DNA from: Candidatus Hydrogenedentota bacterium
GTDB taxonomy: Bacteria > Hydrogenedentota > Hydrogenedentia > Hydrogenedentales > CAITNO01
Direction: 5' to 3'
DNA length: 6,557 nucleotides
NCBI GenBank assembly: GCA_007118765.1
Contig: SKQZ01000292.1
Location: forward strand, 1 to 6,557
Shown one piece after another: positions 1 through 5,581 of this stretch. The notes below the pieces were generated by a model, which made no database searches, was not told the DNA's origin, and saw only the letters and a program-made list of their open reading frames with translations. The translations under genes and the position numbers were made by a program. Within the stretch, counting starts at the first letter, position 1. Each line of letters begins with the position of its first letter.

Positions 1-520
1 CTTCGCGTCGGCGTGGGGCTTCCATGGTTTCGACCCAGCCTTCTTTCCCCGCTTCAAATTTATAGAAGTCAACCAGATCGTAAGCGGCCGCATCGCTTGC
101 AGCCTGGATGGTAAAGCCGCTGGCCCCGTCCGTAAGCGACATGTACACCTCCATGCTGTCATGCAGCGGCACGTCGTCAGGGAATCCATCGGGCAACGCC
201 CCGCGTCCGTTTACATCATCAATGAGGCGGTCATCCAGCTCAGGGGACAGTACCGGGGCGTCTTCGGCCTCGGCATACGGGTCAGGCAGTTCATCATCCA
301 CAGCATCAGGTGTCAGCAGCTCGACATCTTCTTCCGCGGGCACTTCTTCCGCTTCATCCATGTCCGTGCGTTCATGTTCGGCAACAGGCGGCGGTTCACG
401 CAATGCCACATCCGGCGCCGTATCAGCGGGGCCACAGTTGTCGCAGCCGCCGGAAATCAGCAGCATCAACGCACCGATTGACAACAAGGCCCACGCATGG
501 TTCCGTGTTATTCTGTTCAT
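1..520 (-). CDS. Probable lipoprotein with acidic linker (3' part outside window)
   Basis: The N-terminal 173 residues are present and the gene continues past base 1. Residues 1-25 form a secretion signal: basic MNRITR, then a hydrophobic core ALLSIGALMLLI. It ends in SGGC, so Cys26 is the likely lipidated residue. This lipobox is atypical (Ser at -3, Gly at -2) but acceptable. Residues about 31-105 are a proline- and Asp/Glu-rich low-complexity spacer. From about 112 a folded domain seems to begin: GFPDDVPLHDSMEVYMSLTD, then AYDLVDFYKFEAGKEGW. This resembles hypothetical lipoproteins with a 'fP.DvPl...fY...GW' pattern, which is a recollection and not a search. The start at 520 is supported by AAAGGG eight bases upstream. 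The Cys26-Asp-Asn-Cys29 pair is noticeable. The gene follows the methyltransferase by 176 bp, after a terminator-like hairpin, so it is probably transcribed separately. The function is unknown; outer-membrane or periplasmic location is inferred. Confidence 0.75.
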   Translation of the reverse strand, partial: MNRITRNHAWALLSIGALMLLISGGCDNCGPADTAPDVALREPPPVAEHERTDMDEAEEVPAEEDVELLTPDAVDDELPDPYAEAEDAPVLSPELDDRLIDDVNGRGALPDGFPDDVPLHDSMEVYMSLTDGASGFTIQAASDAAAYDLVDFYKFEAGKEGWVETMEAPRRRE

Positions 521-635
521 TGCAAATGCCCTTTATTTATCCTGCATCCATCGCCACGGCATAGCGCCATCCAACATTCACCCGCGTGTTTTCCCGGCGC
601 TTTTTCAGGCAATTCGGTACGACAAGCAGATAAAC

Positions 636-655
636 GCTACTATGTATAAAGTAGC
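636..655. repeat. Short inverted repeat upstream of the lipoprotein gene
   Basis: GCTACT and AGTAGC form a perfect 6-bp inverted repeat around the 8-base centre ATGTATAA. It lies 115 bp upstream of the lipoprotein start. On the minus strand the centre contains a TATACA that could be part of a -10 element, but I find no acceptable -35 at the right distance. It could be an operator or a chance hairpin. Nothing else stands out in the 521-696 gap apart from the hairpin at 675-708. Confidence 0.3.
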
Positions 656-674
656 AAAGTGCAATGAAAATTTC

Positions 675-708
675 AAACCGGGACGTGTCATTTCCATTAT
701 CCCGGTTT
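675..708 (-). terminator. Terminator-like hairpin overlapping the methyltransferase stop codon
   Basis: On the minus strand AAACCGGGA (708-700) and TCCCGGTTT (683-675) form a perfect 9-bp stem with a 16-base loop. The stem is followed by GAAATTTTC, a weak U-rich tail. The left arm is made of the last codons of the methyltransferase (K-P-G) and its TAA lies in the loop. The position fits termination of the ferredoxin-hcp-methyltransferase operon. The interrupted U tract makes intrinsic termination less certain; the hairpin may instead stabilise the mRNA 3' end. Confidence 0.6.
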
Positions 709-1431
709 TCCCGCAAGCAACACGATGTCCGATGACGAAGCAGTATAGGGCGCCTGATGCAACCCGCCCAGCAGATTCTCTTTCTCCAAACCCGCTTTGT
801 TCGCGGCGTCAATCAGACGGTCAACACGCCAATGCCGCAATCGGACGGTTTCCGTGGCATCCATAAAGGAACCCGCCCGTGCCGCAAAATAGGTGATGGA
901 CAACAAGGTGGCGTCATTTTCAGGCCAAAACCGTTTTACCGCTGCAATGTCGCCATCGTCCATGGTCGCCTGCTCCACACGGATACGCGCACGTCGCAGG
1001 GGTGGCGCATCGTAGTTCAGCGTTTGCGTGACCAGTAAACCGCCGGGGGCAAGCATGGCGTATGCCGATGCAAAAAAGCGGTCAAGATCTGTCTCTTCCT
1101 GCAACAGCGACAGAGAATTGCCGAGGCAGAGTATCAAGCCATAGGACCCGCCGCTGACATCCCGCATATCACGCACTTCGTATGTTATGGACGGGTGCGG
1201 CCGCGTTTTACGGGCATGTTGGATCATCCCTTCACTTAAATCCGTCGCCGTCACCTGTGCGCCGTGTTCAGCCAGAAACAGGGCATGCAGACCGAGACCG
1301 CAGGCAATATCGGCCACGCGCTTGTCGGGAGCGCGCGCGAGCGCCTCAAGCAGGAAGTCACCTTCCCGCTTGAGACGCCCCTCGGCATTGCCAAGCAGTT
1401 CATAAAATGCGGCTGATTGAAATGCGCTCAT
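697..1431 (-). CDS. Class I SAM-dependent methyltransferase, unknown substrate
   Basis: The predicted 244-residue protein has the Rossmann-type methyltransferase fold. Motif I is VADIACGLGLHALFLA (about residues 39-54), which binds SAM. The acidic end of strand 2 is TATDLSEGM (Asp64). A motif IV-like strand is LILCLGNSLSLL (about 99-110), and LAPGGLLV (about 127-134) precedes a later strand. The C-terminal half includes MDATETVRLRHWRVDRLIDAANKAGL, resembling the sheet and helix closing many small-molecule methyltransferases. The substrate cannot be deduced. ATG at 1431 is preferred over the in-frame GTG just upstream (1434) because AAGGG sits eight bases before it. The gene begins 18 bases after the hcp stop codon, so co-transcription with hcp is likely. 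A role in the same stress response is only guilt by association. The 3' end runs into the hairpin at 675-708. Confidence 0.85.
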   Translation of the reverse strand: MSAFQSAAFYELLGNAEGRLKREGDFLLEALARAPDKRVADIACGLGLHALFLAEHGAQVTATDLSEGMIQHARKTRPHPSITYEVRDMRDVSGGSYGLILCLGNSLSLLQEETDLDRFFASAYAMLAPGGLLVTQTLNYDAPPLRRARIRVEQATMDDGDIAAVKRFWPENDATLLSITYFAARAGSFMDATETVRLRHWRVDRLIDAANKAGLEKENLLGGLHQAPYTASSSDIVLLAGKPG

Positions 1432-1449
1432 CACGGCGGCCCTTATCCA

Positions 1450-3099
1450 TTATCCCAGAATGGCGCTGAGATCGCTCTCAACATCGCCAATGGGGGTCAG
1501 GCCAAAGTTGTCCACCAGCACGTTCAATACATTCGGGCCCACAAATGCCGGCAACGACGGACCGATCCGCATGCCTTGCAGGTTCAAATGGAGCAGGGTG
1601 AGCAGGATGCACACCGCCTTCTGTTCATACCAACTGAGCACAATGGACAAAGGCAGGTCGTTCACGCCGCAATCAAAAGCGCCCGCAAGCGCCACGGCAA
1701 TTTGGATGGCGCTGTAGGCATCGTTGCACTGACCAATGTCAAGCAACCGCGGTATGCCGCCTATATCGCCAAAGTCTTGTTTGTTGAAACGATACTTCCC
1801 GCACGCCAGGGTCATGATGACGCAGTCATCAGGCACTGCGGCGGCGAGATCGGTGTAGTAGTTGCGACCGGATTTTGCGCCGTCACAACCGCCGATAAGA
1901 AAGAAGCGGCGAATCTTGCCCGCTTTGACCGCCTCGATCACCTTGTCCGCAACACCCATCACGGCGTTATGTCCGAATCCAACCGTGATAAACTGTTCAG
2001 GCTCATCCGCGGTGAAACCCGAAGCGGCTTGAGCGGCCTCAATAACCGGCGCAAAGTTTCCGTCGCTGATGTGCGTCGCGCCGGGCCAATGCACCAACCC
2101 GCAGGTGAATATGCGGCCAATATAGCTGTCGCGCGGCTTTTGGATACAGTTGGTGGTCATGAGTATGGCGCCGGGAAAAGCGTCAAACTCTTTGGATTGA
2201 TCCTGCCACGCGCCGCCATAGTTGCCCACCAAATGCTTGTACTTCTTCAATTCAGGGTAGGCGTGACACGGCAGCATCTCACCGTGGGTGTACACGTTGA
2301 TGCCTTTGCCTTCGGTCTGTTGCAGCAAGGCTTCAAGGTCTTTCAGGTCATGTCCCGACACAAGGATGCATTTCCCTTGAATGGGGGTGACGCGCACTTG
2401 GGTTGGCTCGGGGTGGCCATACCGACCGGTATTGGCCGCATCAAGCATTTCCATTACACGCAGGTTCTTTTCACCAACTTCCAACGCCCGCGCCACCAGC
2501 GCATCCACGTCACTCACGTCACGCGCAAGGAAATCCAGCGTTTCATGGAAAAAGGCATAGATGGCATCGTCCTCAACGCCGAGGATGGCGGCGTGGTCAG
2601 CATAAGCGGCCATGCCTTTCAATCCATACATCACCAGCTCCTGTAAACCGCCCACATCATTGCCAAAATGAGCCAGCTTATCTTCGATGGTAACCTTCTC
2701 GCCTTGCCGCACCATCTCGCTGCGGTCGCTGGATACGGCAAAGGTCGCCGGCCCTTGCAATTGCTCCGGTTCACGACCCGCGTCGCGACACGCCTTCTCA
2801 TAGAGCTCGCGGGCGCGGTCACGCAGGGTGATGCCCTCTTGAATCTGACGTGCCACGGCGGCCGCATCGAAATTGACGTTCGTTACGGTCGTAAACAAGG
2901 CCTTCACCACGAATTGGTCCAATGCCGCGTCCGCTGCGTTCAACTGGCGGGCACTGTGCGCATACTGGCTGATGCCTTTGGTTACATGCACCAGCAAATC
3001 CTGCAATGCGGCGGTTTCCGGATCTTTGCCGCACACGCCGTGTGCGGTGCATCCCGTTGACTTTGCTGTCTGTTCACATTGAAAACAAAACATTCCCAT
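1450..3099 (-). CDS. hcp: Hybrid cluster protein (hydroxylamine reductase / NO reductase), class I
   Basis: The 549-residue length is that of a full class I enzyme. The N-terminal motif CFQCEQTAKSTGCTAHGVCG has Cys5, Cys8, Cys17 and Cys23 in CX2CX8CX5C spacing, as in Desulfovibrio-type proteins that bind a [4Fe-4S] cluster; enterobacterial class II spacing is absent. All seven protein ligands of the Fe-S-O hybrid cluster appear in order: His250 (SGHD), Glu274 (THGEML), Cys318 (TTNC), Cys405 (GGCDG), Cys433 (ACGKY), Cys458 (GQCND) and Glu492 (YEQKA). Cys405 corresponds to the persulfide cysteine. The protein is cytoplasmic. The family reduces hydroxylamine in vitro; high-affinity NO reduction to N2O and protein S-nitrosylation are its proposed physiological roles. 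The start at 3099 has AGGAGG nine bases upstream (3109-3114), better placed than the second ATG at 3093, so MG precedes the usual MFCFQC. The gene lies between the ferredoxin and the methyltransferase. Confidence 0.98.
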   Translation of the reverse strand: MGMFCFQCEQTAKSTGCTAHGVCGKDPETAALQDLLVHVTKGISQYAHSARQLNAADAALDQFVVKALFTTVTNVNFDAAAVARQIQEGITLRDRARELYEKACRDAGREPEQLQGPATFAVSSDRSEMVRQGEKVTIEDKLAHFGNDVGGLQELVMYGLKGMAAYADHAAILGVEDDAIYAFFHETLDFLARDVSDVDALVARALEVGEKNLRVMEMLDAANTGRYGHPEPTQVRVTPIQGKCILVSGHDLKDLEALLQQTEGKGINVYTHGEMLPCHAYPELKKYKHLVGNYGGAWQDQSKEFDAFPGAILMTTNCIQKPRDSYIGRIFTCGLVHWPGATHISDGNFAPVIEAAQAASGFTADEPEQFITVGFGHNAVMGVADKVIEAVKAGKIRRFFLIGGCDGAKSGRNYYTDLAAAVPDDCVIMTLACGKYRFNKQDFGDIGGIPRLLDIGQCNDAYSAIQIAVALAGAFDCGVNDLPLSIVLSWYEQKAVCILLTLLHLNLQGMRIGPSLPAFVGPNVLNVLVDNFGLTPIGDVESDLSAILG

Positions 3100-3155
3100 A
3101 GTTCTTCTCCTCCTGTGATTGGCTTCTTGCCAACTGTTCTGGGTTCCACGTTATG

Positions 3156-3184
3156 AGTATACGCCCTATGACGTATTTCAACAA
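3156..3184 (-). promoter_or_regulatory. Possible internal promoter and degenerate FNR/HcpR-like box before hcp
   Basis: In the 157-bp gap between the ferredoxin and hcp, the minus strand has TATACT (3161-3156, five of six to consensus). TTGTTG (3184-3179) lies exactly 17 bases upstream as a weak -35. Between the two elements lies TTGAAATACGTCAT (3181-3168), which matches the TTGAC-N4-GTCAA operator of the upstream promoter except at two positions. Its centre is about 26 bases upstream of the deduced start, where a bound protein would repress more easily than activate. This may give hcp independent expression or may be chance. Confidence 0.35.
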
Positions 3185-3256
3185 GTTCTTCTGTTCGCCC
3201 GCGCACCGTATCGGATGCCATCGTGCGTCTACGCCGATTGCCTGAGATGATGCGGG

Positions 3257-4036
3257 CTAATAGGTCGTTCGACCTTGGATGACCCCATCCACGCCCAGGA
3301 TAATCTCTTCAATGGGCACGGTGCTTCCTGCCGCATCCCGTGCCGCCGGCAGCCATTGCGTTATCCCGCGGCAACACGGCACCTCCATCCGCACAACGGT
3401 TACACTGACAGGCGCAGCACTTTGAAACATATCCGTCAGTTTGTCCAAATAGCCCTGCGGGTTATCCAGTTTCGGACACGCGATGGCCACGGCTTTCCCC
3501 TGCAGCAGACGCGGATGAAATGCGCCGCAGGCGAAGGCGCTGCAATCGGCCGCAACAAGTATGTCCCGGTTCTGGTAATGGGGCGCTTGAAAATTGACGA
3601 GATGCAATTGAATGGGCCAGTGGGTTAATGCGGAAGATGATTGGTCGGTCGGTTCGGGACCGGCCTTTGACGGGGCTTCGGCGTGCTTGAATTGAAACGC
3701 ACGCATGCCGGGGCAGCCACCGCCTGCGCCCGCAACCGGCCCGGACGCGGGAGTTGGGGAACCGGCGCCATCCGCTTGCCGGGCAGCGCCCGCGGCCGCC
3801 GGAGCATGGGCCACGCCTTCAGGCAATTCAAAAGGCGGCGCTTCACGCTGTTCGATGGTCAATGCGCCCGTGGGGCAGCCGCCGATGCAGTCGCCCAGCC
3901 CGTCGCAATAGCTTTCTTTTACCAGTTTCGCCTTCCCGTCTATGATGGCGAGGGCACCCTCTTCACAGTCAACCACGCACTGGCCGCAGCCATTGCACTT
4001 TTCCTCGTCAATCTTGATCATATTGCGTATCGGCAT
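3257..4036 (-). CDS. Ferredoxin-domain iron-sulfur protein, probable electron-transfer partner of Hcp
   Basis: The 259-residue protein begins with a two-cluster ferredoxin module. The first site is CNGCGQCVVDC (Cys14, 17, 20, 24), a complete [4Fe-4S] motif. The second is YCDGLGDCIGGCP with Cys44, Cys50 and Cys54, but Leu47 where a cysteine is usual. An Ala/Gly/Pro-rich linker (about 75-107) leads to GGGCPGMRAF (Cys108). The C-terminal domain (about 137-259) carries WPIQLHLV, AADCSAFACGAFH (Cys165, Cys170), AIACPKLD (Cys187) and MEVPCC (Cys221, Cys222). I recall this architecture in conserved 4Fe-4S proteins of anaerobes, but no assigned activity. The start at 4036 has AAAGGG seven bases upstream; Met6 is a less well placed alternative. 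As first gene of the hcp operon behind an FNR/HcpR-type site, it probably supplies electrons to Hcp or senses redox/NO; this is inference. The protein is soluble, with no signal peptide. Confidence 0.9.
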   Translation of the reverse strand: MPIRNMIKIDEEKCNGCGQCVVDCEEGALAIIDGKAKLVKESYCDGLGDCIGGCPTGALTIEQREAPPFELPEGVAHAPAAAGAARQADGAGSPTPASGPVAGAGGGCPGMRAFQFKHAEAPSKAGPEPTDQSSSALTHWPIQLHLVNFQAPHYQNRDILVAADCSAFACGAFHPRLLQGKAVAIACPKLDNPQGYLDKLTDMFQSAAPVSVTVVRMEVPCCRGITQWLPAARDAAGSTVPIEEIILGVDGVIQGRTTY

Positions 4037-4082
4037 TGTATTTCCCTTTCTGTTGAGCGCTTTGTGCGCCGTGTTTGTCTAC

Positions 4083-4088
4083 ACTGTA
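4083..4088 (-). promoter_or_regulatory. -10 element of the ferredoxin-hcp operon promoter
   Basis: TACAGT (4088-4083) matches TATAAT at four of six positions. If transcription starts at 4076, this hexamer is at -12 to -7 and the palindrome at 4110-4125 is centred at exactly -41.5. That is the class II geometry of FNR/CRP-activated promoters, which typically lack a good -35. The leader would be 40 bases long, with AAAGGG near its end. Confidence 0.6.
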
Positions 4089-4109
4089 CACGGATACGCC
4101 CGATAATTC

Positions 4110-4125
4110 CTTGACTTAGGTCAAG
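4110..4125. promoter_or_regulatory. FNR/CRP-superfamily operator (HcpR-like) of the ferredoxin-hcp operon
   Basis: CTTGACTTAGGTCAAG is a 16-bp palindrome with 6-bp perfect arms; its core is TTGAC-N4-GTCAA (4111-4124). FNR sites are TTGAT-N4-ATCAA. TTGAC/GTCAA-type sites are, as I recall, proposed for HcpR-like regulators that control hcp in anaerobes. The site is 73 bp upstream of the ferredoxin start and centred at -41.5 of the deduced start site, which suggests an activator responding to NO or low oxygen. The regulator gene is not in this window. Confidence 0.75.
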
Positions 4126-4267
4126 TGCAGAAAAAAAGAAAGGGAAATCGGAAAAAAGAAGACGGAGTGGGGGAGAGAGCACCGGTCGCATGCAACACTA
4201 TTGAATGGGAACGACACAGAGCGCGTCTGCCCGGCGCACGGCGGGACACGCATGGTAATTCAGTGGG
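4126..4267. other. Non-coding spacer with a purine-rich tract upstream of the hcp-operon operator
   Basis: Together with the promoter region and the inverted repeat, this belongs to the 410-bp gap between the ferredoxin and nrdR. Bases about 4128-4182 are almost entirely purine on the plus strand, with A runs at 4131-4137 and 4152-4157. It could act as an intrinsically curved or UP-like segment just upstream of the activator site, but spacing alone does not prove this. I see no credible gene in 4183-4267. Confidence 0.4.
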
Positions 4268-4450
4268 TTAGCCCGGATATTTCACCAAGTTTCGTCGTGA
4301 GCCTGCGAAGGTTGCGTCAGATCAAGTGCTTTGTGCAGGCCGCCGGCTGACAGCGTGTTAAGACACGTCGAAGTCGGCGGGCAAGCAAAGTGCTTGAGAT
4401 GGCATAAGATTCGCAGGCGCAACAGAAATCTTGTGAAATATGCGGGTTAA
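4268..4450. mobile_element. 183-bp imperfect inverted repeat, MITE-like, abutting nrdR
   Basis: The outer 18 bases of the two arms are TTAGCCCGGATATTTCAC (4268-4285) and, on the other strand from 4450, TTAACCCGCATATTTCAC, which agree at 16 of 18 positions. Similarity continues inward: GCCTGCGAA appears in both arms, as do TCAAGTGCTTTG (4322-4333) and TCAAGCACTTTG from the opposite arm. The centre is a small hairpin, CGTGT-TAAG-ACACG (4354-4367). The arms are roughly 85-90 bases with about two-thirds or more identity by hand alignment. The element has no coding capacity. GGGTTA occurs directly repeated at 4265-4270 and 4444-4449 and could be a target duplication, in which case the true ends are slightly inside. 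A non-autonomous transposon relic is the best reading; a large RNA structure or terminator after nrdR is an alternative. Confidence 0.65.
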
Positions 4451-4896
4451 GGGCGCAGACCCTTGATCTCGGACATGAACTCATCAATATCACGGAACTG
4501 ACGGTAGACGGAGGCGAACCGTACATAGGCCACTTCATCCAGTTGCCGAAGCCGCACCATCACCGCCTCGCCCAGCGCTTGCGTGCTGACTTCATGTTCG
4601 CCGCCGTTAAACAGTTCGCGCTCAATATCCGTGATCAAGGCGTCCACCTGTTCAAGGCTGACGGCACGCTTTTCAATGGCCTTCATGATGCCGCTTTTCA
4701 GTTTCCAGCGGTCAAAGGCTTCCCGGCGGTTGTCCTTCTTGATCACCATCTGCGCCACTTCCTCAATGCGCTCATAGGTGGTGAATCGGCGTCCGCAATT
4801 GATGCATTCCCGCCGCCGGCGCGTTGCCTCGCCGTCTTTTGAAACACGGGAGTCAACAACCTTACTGTCTTGATAACCACAAAACGGACAGCGCAT
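4447..4896 (-). CDS. nrdR: Transcriptional repressor NrdR
   Basis: The 149-residue protein has the family's usual length and starts with the canonical MRCPFC. The N-terminal zinc ribbon uses Cys3, Cys6, Cys31 and Cys34 (CPFC...CINC), with the conserved VVDSR, RRRREC and RRFTTYER segments. The ATP-cone domain follows (about residues 47-139), including VIKKDNRREAFDRWKL and the tail VAYVRFASVYRQFRDIDEF. NrdR senses dATP/ATP and represses ribonucleotide reductase genes in the cytoplasm; no nrd structural gene lies in this window. The frame is open upstream to 4944, but those 16 codons have no ribosome binding site and no counterpart in the family. The chosen ATG at 4896 has CAGGG about ten bases upstream. 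The stop codon TAA (4449-4447) coincides with the edge of the long inverted repeat. The gene has its own promoter and candidate NrdR boxes upstream. Confidence 0.97.
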   Translation of the reverse strand: MRCPFCGYQDSKVVDSRVSKDGEATRRRRECINCGRRFTTYERIEEVAQMVIKKDNRREAFDRWKLKSGIMKAIEKRAVSLEQVDALITDIERELFNGGEHEVSTQALGEAVMVRLRQLDEVAYVRFASVYRQFRDIDEFMSEIKGLRP

Positions 4897-4973
4897 AGCA
4901 TGGCATCCCTGCTGTTGTGTTGTGTCCAGACCGACCGCATCCACCGCTTACACTGCTATCGCTGTCGTCCGGA

Positions 4974-4989
4974 AAACAACATATTGTGT
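4974..4989 (-). promoter_or_regulatory. NrdR box upstream of nrdR
   Basis: The minus strand reads ACACAATATGTTGTTT, matching 14 of 16 positions of the NrdR-box consensus ACACWATATATWGTGT as I recall it. It lies about 10-25 bases downstream of the deduced nrdR transcription start, a repressor position. This implies that NrdR controls its own gene. Confidence 0.65.
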
Positions 4990-4994
4990 TTCCA

Positions 4995-5010
4995 CTCACG
5001 CATATAGCAT
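4995..5010 (-). promoter_or_regulatory. Degenerate second NrdR box over the nrdR -10 region
   Basis: NrdR boxes normally occur as pairs spaced by whole helical turns. A 16-bp frame centred exactly 21 bp from the better box reads ATGCTATATGCGTGAG. Its CTATAT core fits the consensus but the distal half does not (about 7 of 16 in total). It overlaps the -10 hexamer TATGCT. The spacing is the main support. Confidence 0.35.
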
Positions 5011-5034
5011 AGCAGATACTACATCCTGTGTCAA
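5006..5034 (-). promoter_or_regulatory. Sigma-70-type promoter of nrdR
   Basis: The -35 TTGACA (5034-5029) is a perfect consensus. It is followed after exactly 17 bases by TATGCT (5011-5006), preceded by TGC as an extended -10. Transcription should begin near 4999, giving a leader of about 100 bases. The rsmD stop codon TGA (5033-5031) lies inside the -35 hexamer, so the promoter starts exactly where rsmD ends and nrdR need not depend on rsmD transcription. Confidence 0.8.
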
Positions 5035-5567
5035 GAATAAAATGTCAACGCCGTATCGCCATAACGACGCTGTTGTGTACAGCACAATTCATGCACCGAA
5101 TCAGGCAGCGTCGTCTTGTGGCCGGTTTCCACAACTACAACACCGTCCGACGCCAGGAACCCTTTCGTCACAAGCGTCGCGAGCAATGTCTCGTAACCCT
5201 CGTAGGCGTATGGCGGGTCCGCCATGATAATATCGAACGGATGCGGACATGGCTGCAATTGCTCCGGCAGGGACAGTCGTTCAACAGAGGCTACCCCGCC
5301 AAGACGACAGCGCTCCAGATTGTCGCGGGTAAGGCGTAATGCTGCGGCGCTGTTGTCAATGAAGGTGGCGTGGGCGGCGCCTCGGCTCAAAGCCTCAATG
5401 CCGTTTGCGCCTGTGCCACAAAACAAATCCAGGAACCGCGCCCCCGCGATACGTGGCATCAGAATGTTAAACAGATTCTCACGCACCCGGTCGCTCGTTG
5501 GCCGTATGTCCAATGTCGCGGAAGAGAGCAAGCGACGTCCCTTGGCCGACCCGGCAATAATACGCAT
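5031..5567 (-). CDS. rsmD: 16S rRNA (guanine(966)-N(2))-methyltransferase RsmD
   Basis: The 178-residue protein has the usual length of RsmD, which methylates N2 of G966 in 16S rRNA of the assembled small subunit, using SAM. Family signatures in order are MRIIAGSAKGRRL (1-13), RPTSDRVRENLFNIL (22-36), the SAM motif FLDLFCGTGANGIEALSRGA (45-64), the acidic strand-2 residue in FIDNS (Asp71), and the catalytic N-methyltransferase motif DPPY (117-120). The C-terminal part, GVVVVETGHKTTLP, completes the fold. The start at 5567 is supported by AAGGG six bases upstream. The usual neighbour coaD is not adjacent; nrdR follows on the same strand after 134 bp with its own promoter. I find no convincing promoter for rsmD itself in the repeat-containing region upstream; a TATGAT at 5664-5659 lacks a good -35. 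Confidence 0.97.
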   Translation of the reverse strand: MRIIAGSAKGRRLLSSATLDIRPTSDRVRENLFNILMPRIAGARFLDLFCGTGANGIEALSRGAAHATFIDNSAAALRLTRDNLERCRLGGVASVERLSLPEQLQPCPHPFDIIMADPPYAYEGYETLLATLVTKGFLASDGVVVVETGHKTTLPDSVHELCCTQQRRYGDTALTFYS

Positions 5568-5581
5568 GGCATTCCCTTACT

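Noticed and set aside
108..866. Plus-strand open frame with a serine-rich start
   Set aside because: It is antisense to the lipoprotein and methyltransferase genes and crosses the hairpin between them. The low-complexity serine run mirrors the acidic codons of the lipoprotein.
1417..2646. Long open frame on the plus strand (409 codons)
   Set aside because: It lies fully antisense to hcp, whose ligands and length are complete. The translation has no recognisable domain and is explained by codon bias of the opposite strand.
3262..3275. Palindrome AGGTCG-TT-CGACCT as an operator
   Set aside because: It lies in the last codons of the ferredoxin gene, has only a two-base centre and no promoter beside it. 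A chance palindrome is the simplest reading.
4131..4160. Phased A-tract (bent DNA) upstream of the hcp-operon operator
   Set aside because: The A runs are not regularly spaced at about 10.5 bases, so curvature cannot be claimed by eye.
4897..4944. Sixteen-codon N-terminal extension of NrdR
   Set aside because: No ribosome binding site precedes the upstream ATG, and the family starts at MRCPFC. The ATG at 4896 has a usable site.
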